From Chryseobacterium viscerum (lineage in GTDB: Bacteria; Bacteroidota; Bacteroidia; Flavobacteriales; Weeksellaceae): 64,000 nt of DNA. The notes under the pieces were generated by a model. It was not told the DNA's origin and made no database searches. It was given only the letters and a program-made list of their open reading frames with translations. The stretch covers positions 2,480,001-2,544,000 of the forward strand of contig NZ_JAPDFT010000001.1 in the NCBI RefSeq assembly GCF_025949665.1. Reading direction: 5' to 3'. This document shows, piece after piece, positions 35,803-43,469 of the stretch; position 1 is the stretch's first letter, and every line of letters begins with the position of its first letter. The position numbers were made by a program, and so were the translations under genes.

Positions 35803-37161
35803 TTATATTGTCATGGAGAAAATCCTTGTTTCGGGTTTATTTCTCATCATTCTCAGGTCAAAAACCATAGCTACATTTCTTGTGAAAGCTCTTCCGGCTT
35901 CTGTAATTTTCACTTCAGTTCCATTGATCTCCACCAATCCGTCATTTTCCATTTCTTCCAGCATTTCCAAAGCGTTTTCAAGCTCAGGGAAAGAATTATT
36001 GATATCAAAAGTTGTTTCAAGCTGGCACATCAGATTCAGAATATGTCTTCTTACAGTCAGATCTTCTTCACTCAGAACATGTCCTTTTACAACAGGAATT
36101 TCACCTTCTTCAACCATTTTCTGATATTCTTCCACGGTTTTTACATTCTGGGCAAAAGCATACCATGAATCTGAAATAGCAGACATACCAAGTCCTACCA
36201 TCAGTTGGGTTTTGCTTGAAGTATATCCCATGAAATTTCTGTGAAGTTTTTTATGAATCAAAGACTGATACAGATCGTCATGCTCAAGAGAGAAATGATC
36301 CATTCCAACCTCGATATATCCTAAATCCTGAAGCAGTCTTTTACCATCTTCATACAAACGGCGTTTTTCTTCTCCGCTTGGAAGATCATTTTCATCAAAG
36401 CCTCTCTGTCCAACTCCTTTCACCCATGGAACATGTGCATAAGAATAGAAAGCAAGTCTGTCCGGCTTCAGTTCCATTGTTTTTCTGATCGTATGCTCCA
36501 TCGCTTCCCAGTTCTGATGTGGAAGTCCAAACACAAGATCATGGCTGATTCCTCTGTACCCGATTTCCTTTGCCCATTCTGTAACATTTTTCACATTTTC
36601 AAAGGGCTGGATTCTGTTGATTGCTTTCTGAACTTTAGGATCATAATCCTGAACTCCAAAGCTTACTCTTCTGAAGCCAAGGTCATATAAAGTCTGAAGA
36701 TGTTCTTTCGTTGTATTGTTAGGATGTCCTTCAAAAGAAAATTCCGGATGTTCCGCAATGTCTACTGTTGAAAAAATTCCTTCCAATAATGTTTTTAAGT
36801 TCTCAGGAGAGAAAAACGTAGGAGTACCACCCCCTAAGTGTAATTCTTTCAGTTTAGGTTTTTCGTTGAAAAGGTCCAGATAAAGTTTCCACTCTTTCAA
36901 AACACTTTCCAGATAAGGCACTTCAACACTGTGCTGTTTGGTAATACGTTTATGACATGCACAGAAGGTACACAAAGCCTCACAGAAAGGCAAATGGATA
37001 TAAATAGAAATCCCCTCCTCTGCATTACTCTCATGAAAAGACCTGATTACAGTTTCCTTCCATTTTTCCGGTGAAAATGTTGATTCATCCCAATATGGAA
37101 CGGTAGGATAAGAAGTGTAACGCGGTCCGGGAATATTATACTTATCTATTAAAGAGTTCAT
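35803..37161 (-). CDS. hemN: Oxygen-independent coproporphyrinogen III dehydrogenase
   Basis: This radical-SAM enzyme converts coproporphyrinogen III to protoporphyrinogen IX without oxygen, in heme synthesis. The length is 452 residues, against 457 in E. coli HemN. The Fe-S cysteines are C60, C64 and C67, with the typical extra C69 (FCEALCTFCAC). The N-terminal PRYTSYPTVPYW and the GGGTPTFFSPENL block are diagnostic of true HemN rather than HemW. It is monocistronic. Confidence 0.95.
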   Translation of the reverse strand: MNSLIDKYNIPGPRYTSYPTVPYWDESTFSPEKWKETVIRSFHESNAEEGISIYIHLPFCEALCTFCACHKRITKQHSVEVPYLESVLKEWKLYLDLFNEKPKLKELHLGGGTPTFFSPENLKTLLEGIFSTVDIAEHPEFSFEGHPNNTTKEHLQTLYDLGFRRVSFGVQDYDPKVQKAINRIQPFENVKNVTEWAKEIGYRGISHDLVFGLPHQNWEAMEHTIRKTMELKPDRLAFYSYAHVPWVKGVGQRGFDENDLPSGEEKRRLYEDGKRLLQDLGYIEVGMDHFSLEHDDLYQSLIHKKLHRNFMGYTSSKTQLMVGLGMSAISDSWYAFAQNVKTVEEYQKMVEEGEIPVVKGHVLSEEDLTVRRHILNLMCQLETTFDINNSFPELENALEMLEEMENDGLVEINGTEVKITEAGRAFTRNVAMVFDLRMMRNKPETRIFSMTI

Positions 37162-37338
37162 CTTGAAAATTAAAATTTTATAAGGGTATGAAATTTAACA
37201 CCATTAAATTTCATCTTACAAAATTAACCATTAGTTATGAATTTTAACCTATGAATTATATTAGGTTCTATTTTATAATGAGTCTAAATACGTATGATCA
37301 GCCTTTTGGCAGATAGTGATAAATTCTATATCTTATAT

Positions 37339-38352
37339 TTAAAATTTTAATTTCATTACTGCAATTCTGCTATTCCCTGCAAGCGCCACATGATTACCAT
37401 CTATCCATTGGCAGACGAAGAAACCTTTTTCATCAGAAATTTTTTTCCATGTCTTTCCAAAATCTGAAGAATAACTGATGTGCTTGTCTCCTACTGCAAT
37501 GATTTCTTTTCCTTTTGATCCGGGCTTAATTTTTACACAGGTTGTATATCCTGCATTCTGTCCTGAAGCCTGAATCTGCCAGGTTTCTCCGCCATCATTA
37601 GTGGTTGCAATATTATTGATATTGGCATCCTGCTTTGTATAATCCCCTCCTGCTGCAATCCCGAAATGATCGTCAAAAAAATCAATAGAATACATTCCCT
37701 GAGAAGATTCTCCCTGTACAACTGGTGTATTGAAAATTTCAAACTTTTCATCTTTCAGATTCATTCTTAAAATTCGTGAAGCTTTTCCTCCTGTCGCTAT
37801 CCAAAGGTATTTTTTAGATGATGAAATATTAGTATTACTGGCGGCAAATGCAGCCTCACCCTCGTTTAATTTTACATTATTTTTAAACATACTCCATTTA
37901 CCCTCTTTGTATATGGCCAGCTTCAGCATCTGATCTTTATCTGCATCGCTGAAAGTATAGGCTATTTTATCGTTAACAAAATGCAGAGCATCATAAAAAG
38001 CAGTTTTTGCTGTATCTTTAAAAACAACCTGTGATTTCAGATCTTTTTTATCTATTTTAAAAAAACGTCCGGGGCTTTCAATATTGATGGCGTAGAAAGA
38101 AGTTTTGTCCTGAGCTAATGTTCTGAATTGAAGTTTCTCTTCAGATAGTTTGATCTGTTTCTGATTTTTAAAATCTTTTAGATCTACAAACCCGAATTTG
38201 GAATCTGTACCGCTATACCAGACCTTGTTGTTGTATAATTCAAGAGCTCTGATACTGATTTTATCATTAAGAACGGTTTCAAAGCTTTCCACTTGCTGGG
38301 AAAACGCTGTAAACCCGATAGACAAACATAAAATGGAAAAAATATTTTTCAT
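37339..38352 (-). CDS. Exported BNR/Ycf48-like beta-propeller protein
   Basis: This 337-residue protein has a signal peptide (to about residue 18, GFTAFSQ). Blades contain BNR-type turns such as TTNDGGETWQIQASGQN and SSDFGKTWKKISDE. Relatives are annotated as photosystem-assembly-like or oxidoreductase proteins. The propeller is certain but the activity is not. It probably acts in the periplasm or at the surface. No sorting domain is present at the C-terminus. Confidence 0.78.
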   Translation of the reverse strand: MKNIFSILCLSIGFTAFSQQVESFETVLNDKISIRALELYNNKVWYSGTDSKFGFVDLKDFKNQKQIKLSEEKLQFRTLAQDKTSFYAINIESPGRFFKIDKKDLKSQVVFKDTAKTAFYDALHFVNDKIAYTFSDADKDQMLKLAIYKEGKWSMFKNNVKLNEGEAAFAASNTNISSSKKYLWIATGGKASRILRMNLKDEKFEIFNTPVVQGESSQGMYSIDFFDDHFGIAAGGDYTKQDANINNIATTNDGGETWQIQASGQNAGYTTCVKIKPGSKGKEIIAVGDKHISYSSDFGKTWKKISDEKGFFVCQWIDGNHVALAGNSRIAVMKLKF

Positions 38353-38378
38353 ATTATAGAATTATAGGAAGATAAAAA

Positions 38379-38396
38379 AAACCGCCGAAGCGGTTT
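38379..38396 (-). terminator. Terminator of the amino-acid permease gene
   Basis: The short stem AAACCGC / GCGGTTT with a 4-base loop is followed on the minus strand by a T-run. It sits between the permease stop and the next leftward gene. Confidence 0.75.
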
Positions 38397-38405
38397 ATAT
38401 TGTTA

Positions 38406-39923
38406 TTATTCTGCGTCCTGATATTTTTCAGGATTATTAAGTTTACTATTTGATTTTCCATAAAGGAAATAGACTAAACCTCCTAAGAACAACCATACGG
38501 CAGAAAGTTCCAATGCATGGGCACTTAAGTTAAATATCAAATAAATATTGATAAATACTCCCAATGCTACCACTATTTTGTAAGCCGGAACTTTGAAAGG
38601 TCTGATTAAATTAGGTTCTTTTTTTCTCATCACCCAAACGGCAATACAAACCAGTGTAAATGCAAACAGGGTTCCGAAACTTGTCATATCTGCCAATGTT
38701 GAAATTGGCGTAAATGCTGCGATCAGTGCCACTACAATTCCTAACAAGATAATTCCTTTGTAAGGTGTTTTTGTTTTTGGATGAAGCTGACCGAAGAATC
38801 CGGGAATCAATCCGTCTTTTGCCATCCCGATGAAAATTCTTGACTGCCCCATCATCATTACCATTACTACGGAAATTAATCCTACAGTAGCAGCGATTGT
38901 TACTACATTACTAGCCCAGTGTTTCCCTGCAATTTCAAAAGCATAAGCTACAGGGGCTTTAATGGCATCAGGATATTTTCCTTCCGGATTAAAGTCTGTA
39001 TAATGCATCATACCCGTTAATACCAACGATACACAAATGTAAAGCGCTGTACACACCAATAATGAGGCAATAATTGCAAAAGGAACATCTTTTTTAGGAT
39101 TAATAGCTTCTCCAGCCTGTGTAGAAACAGCATCAAAGCCAATATAAGCAAAGAAAATAGCTGCTGCTCCGGAAATAATTCCTTTAATCCCATAGGCAGA
39201 AACCAAATCTCCTTCAGAATTTTTGATCTGTACCTGATCCGGAATAAAAGGTTTCCAGTTTTTAACACCATCTACAGCGTTGTAAAGATCAGTATTAGAA
39301 AAAATAATATAGACTCCTGCAATAATTACAAAGATAACGGCAGAAGTTTTCATCAAAACAATCAGGTTATTAGCCCCTGCTGCTTCTTTAGTACCTTTTA
39401 CCAATAATGCAGTAATTAAAAGAACAAGAATAAATGCCGGCAGGTTCATTGAAAAACCATCTCCTGTATAACTGGCAGGATCTGATGTAAGATAGGCCGG
39501 TAAATGAATATTAAAGATTTTCAAAAATTTGTTAAAATATCCGGACCAACTCACGGAAACTGCCATACTCGCCATGGCATATTCGAGGATGAGACACCAC
39601 CCCATGGCCCATGCAAAAATTTCTCCTACCGTTCCGTATGCATAGGCATAAGCTGAACCTTCTACAGGAATAATGGATGCAAATTCTGCATAGCATAATG
39701 CAGCAAAAACGCAGGCAATACCTGCTATGATGAAGGAAATGGCAAGTGCTGGTCCTGCGTGATAATAGGCTCCTGTTCCGGTAAGAACAAAGATTCCACC
39801 ACCAATGATAGCACCCACTCCAATTGCTGTTAAACTCCATTTTCCAAGGACTTTCTTCAGCTCACTTTTCTTCATATCTGCCTCATAGGCACTTAGTGGC
39901 TTTTTAACCCAAATTTTCGACAT
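38406..39923 (-). CDS. APC-family amino-acid permease
   Basis: This 505-residue, roughly 12-TM transporter has the APC N-terminal signature GVGAIIGGGIFVLTG and the inner motif FFAYIGFDAVSTQAGEAINP. It takes up (or exchanges) an amino acid across the inner membrane. The arrangement is closest to the cationic amino-acid transporter subgroup (CAT/YfnA type). The substrate is unconfirmed. It is encoded alone with a terminator. Confidence 0.9.
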   Translation of the reverse strand: MSKIWVKKPLSAYEADMKKSELKKVLGKWSLTAIGVGAIIGGGIFVLTGTGAYYHAGPALAISFIIAGIACVFAALCYAEFASIIPVEGSAYAYAYGTVGEIFAWAMGWCLILEYAMASMAVSVSWSGYFNKFLKIFNIHLPAYLTSDPASYTGDGFSMNLPAFILVLLITALLVKGTKEAAGANNLIVLMKTSAVIFVIIAGVYIIFSNTDLYNAVDGVKNWKPFIPDQVQIKNSEGDLVSAYGIKGIISGAAAIFFAYIGFDAVSTQAGEAINPKKDVPFAIIASLLVCTALYICVSLVLTGMMHYTDFNPEGKYPDAIKAPVAYAFEIAGKHWASNVVTIAATVGLISVVMVMMMGQSRIFIGMAKDGLIPGFFGQLHPKTKTPYKGIILLGIVVALIAAFTPISTLADMTSFGTLFAFTLVCIAVWVMRKKEPNLIRPFKVPAYKIVVALGVFINIYLIFNLSAHALELSAVWLFLGGLVYFLYGKSNSKLNNPEKYQDAE

Positions 39924-40088
39924 GTTTTTTTATTTATTAAGGATTTACGAAAATATAAAAAATTTAGGAACTCCCACGTTTATCGTTAAACTTTCCTTAT
40001 TTATTTTACATTAAAGCCCTTAAAAACCTGAACAACATATTATATAATCCATTTTAAAAAGTCTATTTTTTTGCTTATTTTTGATTAC

Positions 40089-40760
40089 ATGAATTTATAT
40101 GATCTTTTTGTAAAGCCTTATGAAAGCTATGATTCTTTACAAATTACGTTAGAAGCATCAGGTGCTGTTTTCGGAATACTGAGCGTATTTTTTTCCATTA
40201 AGAAAAATATATGGGTATACCCTACCGGCATTATTTCAACCCTAATTTATGTATACCTCCTTTTCAATGCCGGGCTGCTAGGAGACTGCATGATTAATGT
40301 CTATTATACCGTCATGAGTATTTATGGCTGGGTTCTGTGGGCAAGAAATTCTGAAGATCATGTTCATGTAGAAGTTACATGGGCTACCCGAAAAGAATGG
40401 ATATATGCAAGTATTCTTTTCATACTAAGTCTGGCACTTGTTACTCTTATTTATTATTATAAACCTTATATTGATAATCAGTTTTCTATGGAAGGAACCA
40501 GTTTAGGATTGTATCATCTGGACTGGGCAAATTGGATGGATATTTTTACAACTTCAATATTTTTAGTAGGAATGTGGTTTATGGCCAAACAGCGCATTGA
40601 GAACTGGATTTTCTGGATTATCGGAGATATTATCTGTATCCCTATGATGATTTTTAAGGGACTTGGAATCACTTCGGTTCAATATTTGGTATTTACTATA
40701 ATGGCTATCTTAGGATACCTTAATTGGAAAAAAAGTTTTAAAGAAAAAAAAGTACAATAA
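40089..40760 (+). CDS. pnuC: Nicotinamide riboside/mononucleotide transporter PnuC
   Basis: This membrane protein of 223 residues (start at 40089; an ATG at 40071 is also in frame) has about seven TM helices. The PnuC pattern GILSVFFSIKKNIWVYPTGIISTLIYVYL is split over TM1-2, with YGWVLWARN and the later DIICIPMMIFKGL. It takes up nicotinamide riboside for NAD synthesis by facilitated diffusion, usually with NadR. A TATTTTTG box at 40076-40083 is very close to the start. Confidence 0.9.
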   Translation: MNLYDLFVKPYESYDSLQITLEASGAVFGILSVFFSIKKNIWVYPTGIISTLIYVYLLFNAGLLGDCMINVYYTVMSIYGWVLWARNSEDHVHVEVTWATRKEWIYASILFILSLALVTLIYYYKPYIDNQFSMEGTSLGLYHLDWANWMDIFTTSIFLVGMWFMAKQRIENWIFWIIGDIICIPMMIFKGLGITSVQYLVFTIMAILGYLNWKKSFKEKKVQ

Positions 40761-40764
40761 AGTC

Positions 40765-41421
40765 ATGAAAAATTTATTTAAAATAGCAGTCAGTATTTTT
40801 GCTATTACCAGTCTAACATCTTGTTTAGCATATACCGACGGATACGGAAGCAATAATGGTGGTTATGGATATGGTGATCCTTATTATAACAACGGGTATT
40901 ACTATGCACCTTCCGGATATTACGGAAGCGGCGGATATTATGGTAATGACGGCTATTATTACAGAAATAATGTTAATTACTACTATGATAATGGAATTCC
41001 TTATTACTATGACAGTTATAATAACTCCAGAAGAAAAGTCTATGTAGAAAGAAGATCTTCTTCTTCTTCAAGACCTCAAAACGGATTCCAGAATACACGT
41101 ACAACGAATAGTAACGGTTCATACAATAATAACGGAGGCTTCAATAATAATAGAAACTCCAATAGTAACAGTGGATTCAGAAACCAGAATAATGGTTATC
41201 AGAACAACCAGGGAAACCAAAACAACAGCGGATTCAGAAACCAAAGCAGTGGTAACCAGAATAGCCAAGGTACCCAAAATAACAGTGGGTTCAGAAACCA
41301 AAACAGTGGTAGTCAAAACAGCGTCAGATCAGAATCTTCCGGTGGTGGATTCAGAAACAGCTCAAGCAGCCAAAGCACTAGTTCAAGCAGACAGCAGAGC
41401 GGCGGAGGCGGCTTTAGATAA
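40765..41421 (+). CDS. Asn/Gly/Ser-rich lipoprotein with tandem repeats
   Basis: This 218-residue protein has a lipoprotein signal (AITSLTSCLAYTDGYG, acylated Cys at about 20). The first part is Tyr/Gly-rich (GGYGYGDPYYNNGYYYAP) and may form a sticky or amyloid-like segment. From about residue 135 there are three tandem copies of a 19-residue unit built around SGFRNQ with Asn/Gln/Ser, plus a degenerate fourth (GGGFRNS). It starts 4 bases after pnuC, so it is co-transcribed. No known family is assigned. An adhesive or matrix surface role is only a guess. Confidence 0.75.
   Translation: MKNLFKIAVSIFAITSLTSCLAYTDGYGSNNGGYGYGDPYYNNGYYYAPSGYYGSGGYYGNDGYYYRNNVNYYYDNGIPYYYDSYNNSRRKVYVERRSSSSSRPQNGFQNTRTTNSNGSYNNNGGFNNNRNSNSNSGFRNQNNGYQNNQGNQNNSGFRNQSSGNQNSQGTQNNSGFRNQNSGSQNSVRSESSGGGFRNSSSSQSTSSSRQQSGGGGFR
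41167..41337 (+). repeat. Three in-frame 57-bp tandem repeats
   Basis: Units at 41167-41223, 41224-41280 and 41281-41337 each encode 19 residues with the core NSGFRNQ. The units have diverged mostly at Ser/Asn codons, so the array is coding and not a CRISPR. Confidence 0.9.
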
Positions 41422-41440
41422 AACGATTATAAATAAGAAA

Positions 41441-41466
41441 ACGAACAGTTAACACTGTTCGTTTTT
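41441..41466 (+). terminator. Terminator of the pnuC-lipoprotein unit
   Basis: A 9-bp perfect stem (ACGAACAGT / ACTGTTCGT) with a 4-base loop is followed by TTTT. Confidence 0.9.
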
Positions 41467-41510
41467 CATTTTAAATATATTAATTTTGCTTCTTCATTTA
41501 ACAAAAAAAT

Positions 41511-42278
41511 ATGGAATTTTATAAATATCAGGGAACAGGGAATGATTTCGTAATGGTAGACAACCGTGATCTGCAATTTACTAAAGACAAAGGTATTATT
41601 GAAAAACTATGTGACAGACGTTTTGGGATAGGTGCGGATGGTCTTATTCTGCTGGAAAACGATCCAAACTATGACTTCAAAATGGTGTACTACAATTCTG
41701 ACGGAGGAGAAAGTACCATGTGTGGAAACGGAGGAAGATGTCTTGTCGCTTTTGCTTTTTTCCTTGACATCTTTGAAGATAAATGCAAATTTATTGCAAC
41801 AGACGGAGAGCATGAAGCTGAAATCCATAACGGGATTATTAAATTGAAAATGATTAATGTGGACACCATTTCACAAGATGGGAATGACTTTGTTCTGAAT
41901 ACAGGATCTCCACATTATGTAAAATATGTAGAAAATCTTCCGGACTATAATGTGTATGCTGAAGGAAACGGGATCAGAAATTCGGAAAACTATAAAGAAA
42001 AAGGAATCAATGTAAACTTTGTAGAAAAAATTTCTGATGATGAGATTTTTGTAAGAACCTATGAACGAGGCGTTGAGGACGAAACTTACAGTTGCGGAAC
42101 AGGAGTTACAGCTTCTGCTTTAACTTTTCTTCAAAAACATAATCTAACCTCTGTAAAAGTTAAAACTTTAGGCGGAAATCTTAAAGTACATGCTGAAAAA
42201 AGCGGAGATACATTCCAGAACATTTGGCTGGAAGGTCCTGCAAAGCAAGTTTTTAGAGGTAAAACAGATCTTCTTTAA
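41511..42278 (+). CDS. dapF: Diaminopimelate epimerase
   Basis: DapF interconverts LL- and meso-diaminopimelate for lysine and peptidoglycan synthesis. The catalytic thiol pair is C71 (TMCGNGGRC) and C195 (YSCGTGVTA). The N-terminal YQGTGNDFVMVDN block is intact. The length of 255 residues is slightly short but normal. A TAATTTTG box at 41481-41488 probably is its -7 element. It is followed after 32 bases by mltG, so envelope genes are grouped here. Confidence 0.95.
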   Translation: MEFYKYQGTGNDFVMVDNRDLQFTKDKGIIEKLCDRRFGIGADGLILLENDPNYDFKMVYYNSDGGESTMCGNGGRCLVAFAFFLDIFEDKCKFIATDGEHEAEIHNGIIKLKMINVDTISQDGNDFVLNTGSPHYVKYVENLPDYNVYAEGNGIRNSENYKEKGINVNFVEKISDDEIFVRTYERGVEDETYSCGTGVTASALTFLQKHNLTSVKVKTLGGNLKVHAEKSGDTFQNIWLEGPAKQVFRGKTDLL

Positions 42279-42310
42279 AAACAAAAAACTTTTAATCAAC
42301 ATTTATAAGA

Positions 42311-43336
42311 ATGAAAAAAGCTATTCTCATTATCATTCTGCTGGTTTTTGTAGCTGCAGGATTTTTTGGTTTGAGATTTTATAATAAATATTTAGGAAAT
42401 AACGTAGAAAAAGACGGCTATGTTCTGATTCCTCATAGAGCAGGTTTTAAACAGATCCTCGACTCTATTGCTCCTTATATTAAAGACAGGGAATCTTTTG
42501 AAGCTGTAGCTAAAGAGAAAGGTCTTGATGCTAATTTTAAAGCAGGACGTTATCATATCCAGAGCGGAACAGGAAATAAGAACCTTGTCAATATGATCAA
42601 AGCAGGTAACCAAACAGCAAACTCTTACAGAATCGGGGATTTTGGAGATATGTATCAGATGATCGGTAAGGTGACCAAAAAAACAGAAATTGATTCGTTA
42701 CATTTTATCAATGATCTGGATGCTGTGGCACAGGAGAAAGGCTATAAAAATGTTGAGGATTTAAAAAAATATTTCTTCATTGATACTTATAATTTCTTCT
42801 GGACTGTAAGCCCAAGAGAATTTTTTGCAAAGTTTGAAAATCAGTATAATGATTTCTGGACGAGTGAAAGAAAAAACAAAGAGCAACAGTCTGGCCTTAC
42901 AAGAGATCAGATCTATGCATTGGCTTCTATTGTTTATAAAGAATCCGGAGGAAAAAAAGATGAGATGAAAACGATTGCCGGATTATATTTAAACCGTTAC
43001 AGAAAAGGGATGAAACTTCAGTCTGACCCTACTGTGATTTATGCAATCAATAAGCAGACTAATTTTAAAGAATCTATTAAAAGAGTATTATATAAGCATT
43101 TGTCTACACCATCACCTTACAACACTTATGCAAATGCAGGTATTCCTCCGGGACCGATCTGTGTAGTGGATAAGAATTCGATTGATGCTGTTTTAAATGC
43201 TGAAAACAACAATTATATATTTATGTGTGCTGATCCGGCAAGATTTGGATACCATAAGTTTACGGCAAGTGCTGAAGAACATGCTGTGAATGCAAAGGCC
43301 TACCAGGACTGGCTCAACTCAAAAAATATAAAATAA
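42311..43336 (+). CDS. mltG: Endolytic peptidoglycan transglycosylase MltG
   Basis: This 341-residue protein is anchored by one N-terminal TM helix (about 3-22). The YceG-like catalytic domain has ASIVYKESGGKKDEMKTIAG and LNRYRKGMKLQSDPTVIYA. The usual EKET around the active-site glutamate appears here as YKES, so one of the two acidic positions has changed while the second Glu is kept. It cleaves nascent glycan strands in the periplasm and sets their length. It is co-transcribed with dapF. Confidence 0.92.
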   Translation: MKKAILIIILLVFVAAGFFGLRFYNKYLGNNVEKDGYVLIPHRAGFKQILDSIAPYIKDRESFEAVAKEKGLDANFKAGRYHIQSGTGNKNLVNMIKAGNQTANSYRIGDFGDMYQMIGKVTKKTEIDSLHFINDLDAVAQEKGYKNVEDLKKYFFIDTYNFFWTVSPREFFAKFENQYNDFWTSERKNKEQQSGLTRDQIYALASIVYKESGGKKDEMKTIAGLYLNRYRKGMKLQSDPTVIYAINKQTNFKESIKRVLYKHLSTPSPYNTYANAGIPPGPICVVDKNSIDAVLNAENNNYIFMCADPARFGYHKFTASAEEHAVNAKAYQDWLNSKNIK

Positions 43337-43469
43337 GTTTAGAAAGCACCTAAAAATTTATACAGCTAGAAAAATAATAAACAATCATAATATTTTGAAG
43401 ATCAAATTGATATGGATATTCAAAATGTTAGGGGTTATACTTTCACGATTTTATACAAAAAAATAACCT

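Noticed and set aside
41167-41337. Tandem 57-bp repeats as a possible CRISPR
   Set aside because: The units are contiguous without spacers, in frame, and encode the Asn-rich lipoprotein repeats.
41171-41452. 93-codon alternative-frame ORF over the Asn-rich gene
   Set aside because: Repeat-driven codon bias leaves the shifted frame open. The lipoprotein frame has the signal peptide and co-transcribed position.
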